Shown: positions 36,071-45,749 of the stretch, one piece after another | Position numbering within the stretch: position 1 is the stretch's first letter | How the letters are laid out: every line of letters begins with the position of its first letter | NCBI RefSeq assembly: GCF_029210365.1 | Contig: NZ_JARGES010000027.1 | Coordinates: 372,001 to 436,000 of the forward strand | Direction: 5' to 3' | Source of the DNA: Mesorhizobium sp. YIM 152430 | GTDB taxonomy: Bacteria; Pseudomonadota; Alphaproteobacteria; Rhizobiales; Rhizobiaceae | Length of the DNA stretch: 64,000 bases | Translations under genes and position numbers: made by a program | Notes under the pieces: generated by a model | Databases searched by the model: none | Told to the model about the DNA's origin: nothing | The model's input: the letters and a program-made list of their open reading frames with translations, nothing else

Positions 36071-39000
36071 ATGACGCTTCTCAATCCCATTTACCTTCCG
36101 GCCAAGCGCACCGGCGAACCGACGATCGTCGACGGCGTCGCCGACGGCTACGAGGCGTTCGCGCTGGCCGCCGTCGCGGCTGGGCAGGAGGGGCCCGTCG
36201 TCTTCGTAGCGCGCGACGGGCAGAAAATCCCGGCCCTTGCCGAAATCCTGCAATTCGTCGCGCCCGGCCTTCCGGTGCTCGAACTGCCGGCCTGGGACTG
36301 CCTTCCCTATGACCGCGTGTCTCCCGGCAGCGACGCGGTCGCCCGCCGACTTGACGCCATGGCGTCGATCGCCGCGCTTCGCGCCACGCCGCACCGCGCC
36401 ATCGTCCTCGTCAGCGCCAATGCGGTGCTACAGAAGATGCCGCCGCTCGATTTCGTCGCCGGACAGACGTTGAGCGCGAAGCCCGGCAACCAGATCGACA
36501 TGAACGATCTCGTAGCAAGGCTGGAGACGAGCGGTTTCGAGCGCGTCGCGACGGTGCGCGATGTCGGCCAATATGCGGTGCGCGGCGGCATTCTCGACCT
36601 GCTCGCGCCCGGTGCGGAGGAGGCGCTGCGGCTCGACTTCTTCGGCGACACGCTGGAATCGATCCGCGCCTTCGATCCCGCCTCGCAGCGCACGACCGGC
36701 CAAAGGCGCGAATTGCGGCTCCAGCCGATGAGCGAGATCGCGCTGACGCCCGACACGATAAGCCGCTTCCGCCGCAACTACATCGAACTTTTCGGCGCCC
36801 CTTCGCGCGACGACGCGCTCTACGCCTCGATCAGCGAGGGCAGGCGCTTTGCCGGCATGGAGCATTGGCTTCCGCTCTTCTTCGAGACGGTGGAGACGAT
36901 CTTCGACTATCTGCCGGACACGCCGGTAATCTTCGACCATCTCGCACGCGAGGCGATCGGTGAGCGGCACACGCTGATCCGCGACTATTACGATGCGCGC
37001 AAGCGGCAGTCGTCGGGCAGCGTCGGCGAGGCGGTTCCCTACAAGCCGCTGCCGCCGGACGCGCTCTACCTCTCGGCAGATGCGGTGAAGGCGGCCGGAG
37101 AGGGCCGCGACGTCCTCGAATTCACGCCTTTCGCCGCACCGGAAGTCGACCGCCGCCGCATCATTCATGCGGGTTCGGAAGCCGGACGCTCCTTTGCCGA
37201 GGAACGCGCGGACCCGTCGATCAACGTCTTCGACCGCGCCGCGCGCTACATCGCCGAATTGCGGGCAAACAAGCGCAAGGTCCTCGTCGCCGGCTGGTCG
37301 GAAGGCTCGTCCGACCGTCTTGCGCAAATCCTCGGCGAGCACGAACTCGAAGGCGTCGTGCGCGTCGCATCGCTTGCCGAACTCGAAAAGCTCGGGGCCG
37401 ACAAGATCGGCCTTGCAATTTTGCCGCTCGAAAGCGGTTTCCAGACCGACAAGCTGGTCGTCGTCGCCGAACAGGACATGCTCGGCGACAGGCTCGTGCG
37501 TCGTTCCAGGAAGCGCAAGAAGGCTTCTGATTTCATTGCGGAAGTTGCCGCGCTGAATGCCGGCGATATCGTCGTTCACGCCGACCACGGCATCGGCCGC
37601 TTCGTCGGGTTGCAGACCATCACGGCGGCTGGTGCGCCGCATGATTGCCTGGAACTGCGTTATGCCGGCGACGATCGGCTCTTCCTGCCGGTCGAGAACA
37701 TCGAGCTTCTGTCGCGCTATGGCGCCGAGGGCTCCGAGGCTACGCTCGACAAGCTTGGTGGCGGGGCATGGCAGGCGCGCAAGGCGAAGCTGAAGAAGCG
37801 CCTGCTCGAAATGGCGGGGCACCTGATCCGCATCGCCGCCGAGCGCACCTTACGGCCCGCGCCTGTAATGGCGCCGCCGGACGGCGTCTATGGTGAGTTC
37901 GCCGCGCGCTTTCCCTATGACGAGACCGACGACCAGCAGAACGCCATCGACGCGGTGCTTGACGATCTGGCGCGCGGCCGGCCGATGGACCGCCTGATCT
38001 GCGGCGATGTCGGCTTCGGCAAGACCGAGGTGGCGCTGCGCGCGGCCTTCATCGCCGCGCTCGAAGGCTTTCAGGTCGCCGTCGTTGTGCCGACGACGCT
38101 GCTCGCGCGCCAGCATTTCAAGACGTTCTCACAACGCTTCGCCGGGCTCCCGGTCAAGGTGCGGCAGGCGTCGCGACTTGTCGGCTCGAAGGAACTCGCT
38201 GAGACCAAGAAGGGCATCGCCGATGGCACGATCGACATCGTCGTCGGCACCCACGCGCTCCTGGGCTCGGCCGTCAGCTTCAAGAATCTCGGCCTGCTGA
38301 TCGTCGACGAGGAACAGCATTTCGGCGTCAAGCACAAGGAACGGCTGAAGGAACTGAAGAGCGACGTCCACGTCCTGACGCTTTCGGCGACGCCGATCCC
38401 GCGCACGCTGCAACTGGCGCTGACGGGCGTGCGCGAACTCTCGCTGATCACAACGCCGCCGGTCGACCGCATGGCGGTGCGCACATTCATCGCACCGTTC
38501 GACCCGCTGGTGATCCGCGAGACGCTGCTGCGCGAGCGCTATCGTGGCGGCCAGAGCTTCTACGTCGTCCCGCGCATTTCAGACCTTGGCGAGATCAAAC
38601 AGTTCCTCGACGAACAGGTGCCGGAACTGAAGGTCGCGACAGCCCACGGCCAGATGCCTGCGGGCGAACTCGACGATATCATGAACGCCTTCTACGACGG
38701 TCAGTACGACGTGCTCCTGTCGACGACCATCGTCGAATCGGGCCTCGACATCCCGACCGCCAACACGCTCGTCGTCCACCGCGCCGACATGTTCGGCCTC
38801 GCGCAGCTCTACCAGATCCGCGGCCGCGTCGGCCGCTCGAAGTCGCGCGCCTATGCGCTCCTGACGCTGCCGGCCAACAAGATGCTGACCCAGCAGGCCG
38901 ACCGCCGCCTGAAGGTTCTGCAATCGCTCGACACGCTCGGGGCGGGCTTCCAGCTTGCCAGCCACGATCTCGACATTCGCGGCGCCGGCAATCTTCTCGG

Positions 39001-39565
39001 CGAAGAGCAGTCCGGGCATATCAAGGAAGTCGGTTTCGAACTCTACCAGCAGATGCTGGAGGAGGCCGTCGCCGAAACGAAGGGCGACGTTGATGCGGGC
39101 TCCGGCGAATGGTCGCCGCAGATCGCGGTCGGCACGGCCGTGATGATCCCCGAAAGCTACGTGCCGGACCTGCAACTGCGCATGGCGCTCTATCGCCGCC
39201 TTGCCGAACTCGACACGCCGCAGGAGATCGACGGTTTCGGCGCGGAACTGATCGACCGTTTCGGCCCGCTGCCGCAGGAGGTCGAGCACTTGATGAAGAT
39301 CGTCTTCATCAAGGGCCTGTGCAAGCGCGCCAATGTCGAGAAGCTGGACGCCGGGCCGAAGGGGGTCGTCATCCAGTTTCGCAACAAGAGTTTCCCGGAA
39401 CCTGCCGGCCTCGTTCGCTATATCGGCGAGCAGGGTGCGGCGGCGAAAATCCGTCCCGATCATTCGATCGTGCTGGTGCGCGAATGGGCGACGCCCGCCA
39501 AGCGGCTGCAAGGCGCGGCGGTCATCATGACGCAACTGGCGAAGATCGCGGACAAGGCTGCCTGA
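36071..39565 (+). CDS. mfd: Transcription-repair coupling factor
   Basis: Mfd removes RNA polymerase stalled at lesions and recruits UvrA. The 1164-residue protein has the UvrB-like N-terminal region (GQKIPALAEILQFV, VSPGSDAVARRLDAMASI). The RNA polymerase-interacting domain is near residue 500 (GDIVVHADHGIGRFVGLQ). The translocase core has Walker A GDVGFGKTEVALRAAF, DEEQHFGVKHKE, SATPIPRTLQLAL and QIRGRVGRSKSRAYALL. The C-terminal TRCF domain closes it. All parts are present. It follows sdhE by 1 base. Confidence 0.97.
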   Translation: MTLLNPIYLPAKRTGEPTIVDGVADGYEAFALAAVAAGQEGPVVFVARDGQKIPALAEILQFVAPGLPVLELPAWDCLPYDRVSPGSDAVARRLDAMASIAALRATPHRAIVLVSANAVLQKMPPLDFVAGQTLSAKPGNQIDMNDLVARLETSGFERVATVRDVGQYAVRGGILDLLAPGAEEALRLDFFGDTLESIRAFDPASQRTTGQRRELRLQPMSEIALTPDTISRFRRNYIELFGAPSRDDALYASISEGRRFAGMEHWLPLFFETVETIFDYLPDTPVIFDHLAREAIGERHTLIRDYYDARKRQSSGSVGEAVPYKPLPPDALYLSADAVKAAGEGRDVLEFTPFAAPEVDRRRIIHAGSEAGRSFAEERADPSINVFDRAARYIAELRANKRKVLVAGWSEGSSDRLAQILGEHELEGVVRVASLAELEKLGADKIGLAILPLESGFQTDKLVVVAEQDMLGDRLVRRSRKRKKASDFIAEVAALNAGDIVVHADHGIGRFVGLQTITAAGAPHDCLELRYAGDDRLFLPVENIELLSRYGAEGSEATLDKLGGGAWQARKAKLKKRLLEMAGHLIRIAAERTLRPAPVMAPPDGVYGEFAARFPYDETDDQQNAIDAVLDDLARGRPMDRLICGDVGFGKTEVALRAAFIAALEGFQVAVVVPTTLLARQHFKTFSQRFAGLPVKVRQASRLVGSKELAETKKGIADGTIDIVVGTHALLGSAVSFKNLGLLIVDEEQHFGVKHKERLKELKSDVHVLTLSATPIPRTLQLALTGVRELSLITTPPVDRMAVRTFIAPFDPLVIRETLLRERYRGGQSFYVVPRISDLGEIKQFLDEQVPELKVATAHGQMPAGELDDIMNAFYDGQYDVLLSTTIVESGLDIPTANTLVVHRADMFGLAQLYQIRGRVGRSKSRAYALLTLPANKMLTQQADRRLKVLQSLDTLGAGFQLASHDLDIRGAGNLLGEEQSGHIKEVGFELYQQMLEEAVAETKGDVDAGSGEWSPQIAVGTAVMIPESYVPDLQLRMALYRRLAELDTPQEIDGFGAELIDRFGPLPQEVEHLMKIVFIKGLCKRANVEKLDAGPKGVVIQFRNKSFPEPAGLVRYIGEQGAAAKIRPDHSIVLVREWATPAKRLQGAAVIMTQLAKIADKAA

Positions 39566-40246
39566 TCAGGCGGCGGGACCGAGTTCGCCGCGTGCCTTGG
39601 CGGCGGAAACTTGCCGGATGGCATTGGCAAGGACGGCCGGGTCCTGCGCGCCCATGACCGCATAGCGGCCTTCGAGGAGGTAGCAGGGAACGCCGGTGAC
39701 GCCCATCTGCTGCGCTGTTTCGATCTCGGCCCGCGTTTCGGCGACATCCGCCTCGGTTGGCAGGAGCGCCTCCACCACGGCAGCGTCCATGCCGGCTTCG
39801 CGCGCGATGTCGACGAGGACGGCACGATCTCCGATATTGCGGCCGTCCTCGAAGTAGGCCTGCATGAGCCGCTTCTTCACTTCCGTCTGGAGATTGTTTT
39901 CGGCCGAGCCTGCCCAGCGGATGAGGCGGTGTGCGTCGAGCGTATTTGGTGAAACCTGGATCGCATCGAGCGCGAAATCGATACCGGCCGAACGACCGGC
40001 TTCGCTGACCCTGGCGAAGATTTCGTTCAGCCGTTCCTCGCTGCCGAATTTCGCCAGCATGTATTGTTTCCGGTCCCGGCCTTCCGGCGGAATGGTGGCG
40101 TCGAGCTGGTAGGGTCGCCAGCGCAGGTCGACCGGGATTTCGCTCGCCTGAGCCATCGCCGCATCGAGCCGCTTCAGCCCGATATAGCACCAGGGACAAA
40201 CGACGTCGGAAACGACGTCGATCGAGATCGGGGCTATGTGCTGCAT
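39566..40246 (-). CDS. DsbA-family (FrnE-like) oxidoreductase
   Basis: A 226-residue thioredoxin-fold protein of the DsbA/FrnE group. The CPWC redox motif is at residues 17-20 (DVVCPWCYIG), followed by DLRWRPYQLD and a C-terminal GVTGVPCYLLEGRYAVMGAQ with the cis-Pro. It has no signal peptide, so it is likely cytoplasmic, as FrnE proteins are. It starts 10 bases after the binding-protein gene on the same strand. It abuts mfd at 39565 in convergent orientation. The physiological substrate is unknown. Confidence 0.88.
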   Translation of the reverse strand: MQHIAPISIDVVSDVVCPWCYIGLKRLDAAMAQASEIPVDLRWRPYQLDATIPPEGRDRKQYMLAKFGSEERLNEIFARVSEAGRSAGIDFALDAIQVSPNTLDAHRLIRWAGSAENNLQTEVKKRLMQAYFEDGRNIGDRAVLVDIAREAGMDAAVVEALLPTEADVAETRAEIETAQQMGVTGVPCYLLEGRYAVMGAQDPAVLANAIRQVSAAKARGELGPAA

Positions 40247-40256
40247 GTGCGAATCC

Positions 40257-42053
40257 CTATTGCGCGCGCCACCAGGCAGGTAGGTGGATGCCGTAGAGCG
40301 GAAGCCTATCAGGGCGTTCGATGCGCGACCAGCGCGCGACCCAGAGCTTCGGCTGGTGGTAGAGCGGCACGACATAAGCGCCGTTGAGAAGGACGCGGTC
40401 ATAGGCGCGCACCGCATCGACGAAGCTTTCGCGCGTCTTGGCGTTCAGGAGGTTTCCGATCATCGCATCGACGGCGGGCTCGGCGACGCCGGCATAGTTC
40501 ATCGTGCCCTGCGGTTCTTTCGCCCCGCTCCCCCAGCGCCCGACCTGCTCGACGCCCGGCGAAAGAGACGCCGTGTAGGTGTGCAGGATCATGTCGTAGT
40601 CATAGGTCAGGAGCCGTTGCTGGTATTGCGCGTCGTCGACCGAGCGAATCGTCAGCCCGATTCCGATGGAGCGCAGGGTGCGCTGCCAGGCGGAAGCGAT
40701 TTCCTCGCCGTTTCGGCCGCGCAGCATGATCTCGAAGGCGAGGGGCCGTCCGCTCGGACCGACCATGCGTCCGTCCTGCATCGTGTAGCCCGCCGCGTTC
40801 AACGCCTCGAAGCCCCTGCGTAGAAAATCGCGGTCGCGGCCGCTTCCATTGGTCTTCGCCGGTTGATGTTCGCCGACAAGAATTTGCGGCTCGATGGTCT
40901 CGGCAAATTCTCCGAGCAATGCGAGTTCGGCCTTGCTCGCCTGACGGTCGATGGAGGACAGTTCGGAGCGCGCATAGAACGATCCGGTCCGCTCATAGGC
41001 ATTCGACAAGAGCGTGCGGTTGACCCATTCGAAATCGAAAAGGCCGGCAAGCGCGCGACGGACGGCAACGTCCTGGAAAACCGGCCGGCGCGTGTTCATC
41101 ACGAAACCTTGCATTCCCGAAGGCAGTCCGGTCTGGAACTCTTCCTGCACGACGCTGGCGGAAGCGACCGCTGGAAAGTCGTAGCCTGTTGCCCAGCGTT
41201 GCGCATTGGTCTCGAGCTGGATGTCGACGAGCCCCTTCTTGAAGGCTTCGAACATCGTGTTCGTGTCGCGGTAGTAGGTGATGCGGATCTCGTCGTAATT
41301 GTCGAGGCCGCGCTTCGACGGATGATCTTTCGCCCAATAATCGGGATCGCGCTTGAGCACGAGGCGCTCGCCCGGACGAACGTCGGCGATCTTGTAGGGG
41401 CCACTGCCGATCATCGGCGTCAAGGTCGAACGGTCGAATGTGTCGCGGTCGATGGCATGTTCGGGCAGCACCGGCATCAGGCCGAGGATCAGCGGCAGTT
41501 CCCGGTCGGGCTCGACGAATTCGAAACGCACCTTGTCGCCCTCGACGATCGTCTGCGCGATCTTGCGCGCCGTCGTCGCATAACGCGGATAGCCTTTTTC
41601 GGCCAGGAGTTCGACCGTGAAGGCAACGTCCTCCGCGCGGACCTGTTCGCCGTCCGAAAACCGCGCATCCGGATCGATGGTGAATTCGACGAAGGAGCGT
41701 TCGTCGTCCGTCTCCACCGATCGCGCGATCAACGGATAGAGCGAGAATGCCTCGTCATAGGAACGCTGCATCAGCGTCTCGAAGACATTGTTGCCGAGTT
41801 CGAGGTCGAGGATGCCGCGCGCGCCAGACCCCTGAACGATGAACGGGTTGAGGCTGTCGAACGAACCCTGGACCGCATAGTCGATGCGCCCGCCCTTTTT
41901 CGCGTCAGGGTCGGCGTAGGGCAGGTGCGCATAGTCTTCGGCCAGCGCCGGTTCGCCATGCATGGCGATGGCGTGGCGCGGCTCGCTTTTCGCCTGCGCG
42001 AACGGCAGCGCCATGACCATGGCCGCGGCTGCTATGCCCAGAACTCCTCGCAT
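40257..42053 (-). CDS. Family 5 extracellular solute-binding protein (YejA-like)
   Basis: A 598-residue periplasmic binding protein for oligopeptide-type ABC importers, closest in style to YejA. A signal peptide of about 21 residues (GVLGIAAAAMVMALPFAQA) precedes HGEPALAEDYAHLPYADPDAKKGG, shortened here to YADPDAKKGGRIDYAV, and FDSLNPFIV. The SBP_bac_5 fold continues with FSDGEQVRAEDVAFTVELL and GSGPYKI. No permease or ATPase gene is next to it, so it may feed a transporter encoded elsewhere. Start at 42053 after GGAGAAACAGGA. The FrnE-like gene follows 10 bases later. Confidence 0.9.
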   Translation of the reverse strand: MRGVLGIAAAAMVMALPFAQAKSEPRHAIAMHGEPALAEDYAHLPYADPDAKKGGRIDYAVQGSFDSLNPFIVQGSGARGILDLELGNNVFETLMQRSYDEAFSLYPLIARSVETDDERSFVEFTIDPDARFSDGEQVRAEDVAFTVELLAEKGYPRYATTARKIAQTIVEGDKVRFEFVEPDRELPLILGLMPVLPEHAIDRDTFDRSTLTPMIGSGPYKIADVRPGERLVLKRDPDYWAKDHPSKRGLDNYDEIRITYYRDTNTMFEAFKKGLVDIQLETNAQRWATGYDFPAVASASVVQEEFQTGLPSGMQGFVMNTRRPVFQDVAVRRALAGLFDFEWVNRTLLSNAYERTGSFYARSELSSIDRQASKAELALLGEFAETIEPQILVGEHQPAKTNGSGRDRDFLRRGFEALNAAGYTMQDGRMVGPSGRPLAFEIMLRGRNGEEIASAWQRTLRSIGIGLTIRSVDDAQYQQRLLTYDYDMILHTYTASLSPGVEQVGRWGSGAKEPQGTMNYAGVAEPAVDAMIGNLLNAKTRESFVDAVRAYDRVLLNGAYVVPLYHQPKLWVARWSRIERPDRLPLYGIHLPAWWRAQ

Positions 42054-42310
42054 TCCTGTTTCTCCGAAAAATCGCGCGCTGATTCGGGCAAGCCTAGTCG
42101 ATACGCGGCATGGTTTGAACCGATCGAGCGCTTCGCGCGACGATCTGCACGCCCTTATGGGCAAAAAGGCGGAAGGTCTGGATTTCGGCTGGCATAAGGT
42201 GTAGACGCCCCCCGCAGTCATGCTCTGGCCGCATTTGGCCAACACGACGCCAGTCTATGGACCACGGCCGGTACCGACACTCAGTTTCTTACGCGAAAGG
42301 ATCGCTTCGG

Positions 42311-42958
42311 ATGACGACCCTTACCACCGCATCCACCATCTCCACGATTGCCGCTGGCCTGATGGGGCTGGCGCTTTCGACATCGGGCGCCAGCGCCCAG
42401 CAGCAGCCCGAATTGCCACAGGGCTGGTTCAAGGCTTGTAGCCAGCAGGAAGAGACCAATATCTGCAACGTGCAGAACATCATGGTCTCCGAATCCGGCC
42501 AGTTGCTGACCGGCGTCAGCCTGATCCAGATCGAAGGCGGTCAGGCCCGTCGCGTTTTCCAGGTCACCGTTCCGCCCGGCCGCCTTCTGCCTCCCGGCAT
42601 TGGAATGCAAATCGACGGCGGCGAGACGCAGAAGCTCGACTATGTGATCTGCCTGCCCGACCGCTGCATCGCGGAAGGCCAGTTGACCGACAATCTGGTC
42701 AACTCCTTCAAGCGCGGCTCGAATCTGCGCCTGACCTCGGTGAATTTCCAGAACCAGCCGAACCCGATTCAGGTTTCGCTGTCAGGCTTCACCCAGGCTT
42801 TCGACGGTGCGCCGTTGCAACAGTCCGACATCGAGGACCGCCAGCGCCAGCTCCAGGACTTCGTCAGCCGCAACACGGAAGACTTCAACCGTCGCCTGCG
42901 TGAAGAGCAGGAGCGCGCCAAGCAGGGCGCCGCCGGCGCGGCAACCGAGACCGACTAG
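42311..42958 (+). CDS. Invasion-associated locus B (IalB) family protein
   Basis: A 215-residue secreted protein of the IalB family, named from Bartonella invasion locus B. An N-terminal signal peptide ends near ALSTSGASA. The IalB core follows: WFKACSQQEETNICNVQN, VTVPPGRLLPPGIGMQIDGG and LDYVICLPDRCIAEGQL. The four Cys, in two pairs, are typical. The C-terminal tail is charged and Gln/Arg/Glu-rich, perhaps coiled coil. Most members in free-living relatives have no known function. The 257-base divergent gap to the binding-protein gene holds no evident gene. Confidence 0.88.
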   Translation: MTTLTTASTISTIAAGLMGLALSTSGASAQQQPELPQGWFKACSQQEETNICNVQNIMVSESGQLLTGVSLIQIEGGQARRVFQVTVPPGRLLPPGIGMQIDGGETQKLDYVICLPDRCIAEGQLTDNLVNSFKRGSNLRLTSVNFQNQPNPIQVSLSGFTQAFDGAPLQQSDIEDRQRQLQDFVSRNTEDFNRRLREEQERAKQGAAGAATETD

Positions 42959-42981
42959 GCTCGGCTAGGGCCGATGAATCG

Positions 42982-43012
42982 AAACGGGCGGCCACTGGGT
43001 CGCCCGTTTTCG
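42982..43012. terminator. Bidirectional terminator between ialB-like and hspQ
   Basis: AAACGGGCG (42982-42990) and CGCCCGTTT (43001-43009) form a 9-bp stem with a 10-base loop. A T-run follows on the plus strand (GTTTTCG) and, by symmetry, TTTCGATTC on the minus strand. It separates two convergent genes; the hspQ stop is 5 bases from the stem. Confidence 0.75.
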
Positions 43013-43014
43013 TT

Positions 43015-43347
43015 TCAGTGACTTGCGCGGGGCTTCGGCTCGTAACGCCCACCGCTGAGTGCGCCGAAATACTCGCGCAGTTGCGGGTGACGCACCGGCT
43101 CGCCTGTCTCGTCGGGCAGGAGGTTCTGCTCCGAGACATAGGCGACATACTCCGTCTGCGCATTTTCGGCGAGCAGGTGGTAGAACGGCTGGTCCTTGCG
43201 CGGACGCACATCGGCAGGAATGGCGCGATACCATTCCTCGGTGTTGGCGAATTCGGGATCGACATCGAAGATCACGCCGCGGAACGGGAAGATGCGGTGG
43301 CGAACGACCTGGCCGATGGCGAACTTTGCGTTTCTTGTCTCAGGCAT
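43015..43347 (-). CDS. hspQ: Heat shock protein HspQ
   Basis: HspQ (YccV-like) is a small heat-shock factor that binds hemimethylated DNA in E. coli and enhances Lon-type proteolysis. The 110-residue protein has FAIGQVVRHRIFPFRGVIFDVDPEF, shown in part as VVRHRIFPFRGVIFDVD, and PFYHLLAENAQTEYVAYVSEQNLL. These are the family's two conserved blocks. It converges on the IalB-like gene and is divergent from the AEC gene. A heat-shock promoter could lie in the 43348-43461 gap; I see no clear one. Confidence 0.93.
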   Translation of the reverse strand: MPETRNAKFAIGQVVRHRIFPFRGVIFDVDPEFANTEEWYRAIPADVRPRKDQPFYHLLAENAQTEYVAYVSEQNLLPDETGEPVRHPQLREYFGALSGGRYEPKPRASH

Positions 43348-43461
43348 TGTCTGACCTCACAAGTCTATCTGGCGCAAGAGGGAGCCGAATTCAATCCCGC
43401 GCGGGTTGACGCCCGGCCGATCGCTGCGTAAGCGCGGCGATCCGCACCGATCGCAGGCCCC

Positions 43462-44421
43462 ATGTCCGAAATCATCGCACTCGTTCTGCCCTTCTTCGGC
43501 GTGATCTTCATCGGTGGGCTTGTCGCGCGGCTCACGAGGCAGCCGGTCGAGGCGCTCGGCTGGATGAACTTCTTCATCATCTACCTCGCCCTTCCGGCAC
43601 TTTTCATCCAGTTGCTGTCGCGCACGCCGCTCGAGGATCTGACCAACTGGCGTTTCATTTTCGGCGCGGTCGCCGCGACCTATTGCGTGTTCTTCCTGAT
43701 GTTCGCCATCGCCTGGATCAGGACCCGCGATCTGCGCCAGACCACGATCCAGTCGCTCGCCGCGTCCTATGGAAACATCGGCTATATGGGTCCGGGCATC
43801 GCCATCCTGGCCTTCGGTTCCGAAGCCGCCGTTCCGGTGGCGCTCATCTTCTGCTTCGAAAATGCGGTTCACTTCGCCATGGCGCCGTTTCTGATGGCCG
43901 TCGCCGACCGCAGCCGACAGTCCTTTTCAGGCGTGGCGATGGATGTCCTGCGCAAGATCGCCCTTCATCCCTTCATCATCGCCTCCGCGATCGGTGTTGC
44001 GCTGGCATGGTTGCAGTTCCGCCCACCGCTTCCGCTCGAAACGCTGATCGATTTTTTCGCCCGCGCCGCCGCGCCATGCGCGCTTTTCGCCATGGGCGTG
44101 ACGATCGCGCTCCGGCCCTTGAAGCGGGCGCCGATCGAACTGTTGCCGATCACATTGTTGAAGCTCGTGATCCATCCGGCGATCTGCTACGCGATGCTGA
44201 CGGCGATCGGCGGCTTTCCGCCGATGTGGATCTATACCGCCATGCTGCTTGCCGCGCTGCCAACGGCCACCAACGTCTTCGTCATCGCCCAGCAATATGG
44301 CGTCTGGATCGAGCGAGCCTCGGCGAGCGTGCTCGTCACGACAATCGTGTCGATCGCGACCCTGACGCTCACTCTTTATGCCATCAAGTCCGGTCTCCTG
44401 CCCGCCGATCCTTGGTCTTGA
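43462..44421 (+). CDS. AEC-family transporter
   Basis: A 319-residue inner membrane carrier of the auxin efflux carrier family with about ten helices. Family segments are IALVLPFFGVIFIGGLVARL, YGNIGYMGPGIAILAFG, APCALFAMGVTIALR and LPTATNVFVIAQQYGV. Bacterial members move malonate, malate or other acids; the substrate here is not evident. Its 3' end overlaps the convergent UbiH-type gene by 38 bases, so the two transcripts may interfere. Confidence 0.92.
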   Translation: MSEIIALVLPFFGVIFIGGLVARLTRQPVEALGWMNFFIIYLALPALFIQLLSRTPLEDLTNWRFIFGAVAATYCVFFLMFAIAWIRTRDLRQTTIQSLAASYGNIGYMGPGIAILAFGSEAAVPVALIFCFENAVHFAMAPFLMAVADRSRQSFSGVAMDVLRKIALHPFIIASAIGVALAWLQFRPPLPLETLIDFFARAAAPCALFAMGVTIALRPLKRAPIELLPITLLKLVIHPAICYAMLTAIGGFPPMWIYTAMLLAALPTATNVFVIAQQYGVWIERASASVLVTTIVSIATLTLTLYAIKSGLLPADPWS

Positions 44422-45604
44422 AGGAAAACATGGACCGCAACCCGTTGCCGGGCCGCATTCCTTCATGCATGAAGAACGCACGCATGGGCGAGAAGGCGCG
44501 AAGGGCTTCGAAGACCGTGCTGCGGGCAAGTTGCGCGGGCAGAAGATCCGAAAGCAGCGAGCGGTTGAGCAGATTGACCGCATTGGCGCGCATCGCAACG
44601 TCTGGCCGGCGTCGAATTTCGTAGTCGGAAAGCGCCGCCGATGCCCCCGGATCGGCGCGGTGCCTTGACGCGACGGCGACGAGGCTTTCGACATCGCGAA
44701 TGCCCAGATTGAGCCCCTGGGCCCCGATCGGCGGAAAGACATGGGCCGCCTCGCCGATCAGGGCGATGCGCCTGTCGGCGTAGCGGCGGGGTTGCGAGGT
44801 CGAGAGGGGATAGGCTTGCGGGTCGGTCTCGACAGTGACGCGTCCGAGCATCGACCGCATCCGGCGTTCGACGCGCGTTGCAAGCGCGGTCCGGTCGAGC
44901 GCGAGCAATTCTGAGGCATCCTGGGACTTCACGACCCAGACGAGGCTCGATCGGCCTCCTCCGAGCGGAACCTGCGTGACCGGCCCCGATTCGGTATGAA
45001 ATTCGGTCGAGATACCTGAATGCGGGCGCGTATGGGAAAAGGTCAGAACGATCGCCGTCTGCCCGGTCGGGCGTGCGTCGACTTCGATCCCGGCAGCAAT
45101 GCGGGCAGGGGAACTGCGCCCATCGGCAGCGACGACCAGCCTCGCGACGAGTTCCGAACCATTCGCGAGCCTTGCGGCGACACGGTCTTCGCGAGGGTGC
45201 CACCGCTCCACCAGCGCCTCGTGCCGGGCGACATTGGGTCGCGCGACGGCGGCAGTTTCCAGCGCGGCGTTGAGTTCGGAATTGGCGATGTTGAGACCGA
45301 AGGCGGGAAGGTCGATCTCGGCCGCCCGGAACGTGACCGTCGGGCTGCGTACGAGCCGCGACGTCGCATCGACGATGCGCATGGTCTTCAACGGTTCGCC
45401 ATGCTCTTCGAGAAACGGCCCCATGCCCAGCGATTCGAGATGGCGAACCGCCGGTTCCATGATCGCGGTCGTGCGGCCGTCGCTTGCCGACGCCTTCGGC
45501 CCGACCAGCGCCGTCCGGAAACCGGCATCGGCAAAGGCAAGCGCCGCGATGAGGCCGACAGGCCCGGTTCCGGCGATCAGGACCTCATGCTCGCTCTGTT
45601 CCAT
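44384..45604 (-). CDS. UbiH/UbiF-family FAD-dependent hydroxylase
   Basis: A 406-residue class A flavoprotein monooxygenase of ubiquinone biosynthesis. The FAD-binding GxGxxG is in EVLIAGTGPVGLIAALAFADAG. The DG motif is VVAADGRSSPAR, and the second FAD motif is ALIGEAAHVFPPIGAQGLNLGIRDVESL, quoted here as GEAAHVFPPIGAQGLNLG. Alphaproteobacteria use varied sets of UbiH/F/I/L/M hydroxylases, so the ring position cannot be fixed. It lies divergent from pcs and overlaps the AEC gene at the 3' end. A start at 45604 fits the family. Confidence 0.88.
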   Translation of the reverse strand: MEQSEHEVLIAGTGPVGLIAALAFADAGFRTALVGPKASASDGRTTAIMEPAVRHLESLGMGPFLEEHGEPLKTMRIVDATSRLVRSPTVTFRAAEIDLPAFGLNIANSELNAALETAAVARPNVARHEALVERWHPREDRVAARLANGSELVARLVVAADGRSSPARIAAGIEVDARPTGQTAIVLTFSHTRPHSGISTEFHTESGPVTQVPLGGGRSSLVWVVKSQDASELLALDRTALATRVERRMRSMLGRVTVETDPQAYPLSTSQPRRYADRRIALIGEAAHVFPPIGAQGLNLGIRDVESLVAVASRHRADPGASAALSDYEIRRRPDVAMRANAVNLLNRSLLSDLLPAQLARSTVFEALRAFSPMRAFFMHEGMRPGNGLRSMFSFKTKDRRAGDRT

Positions 45605-45749
45605 CGTTTCAGCCCGTTTTCCGTTTGATAGGAGCTATATGTTCTCACGGGCGGGATTGATCAACGGGGCGATTTGGCCCATTGCGGAGCCTCGACTTTG
45701 ATTGGACGGCCGCCCGGCCATCCCTCGCAAGCTGGACTGGCCTCGACCC

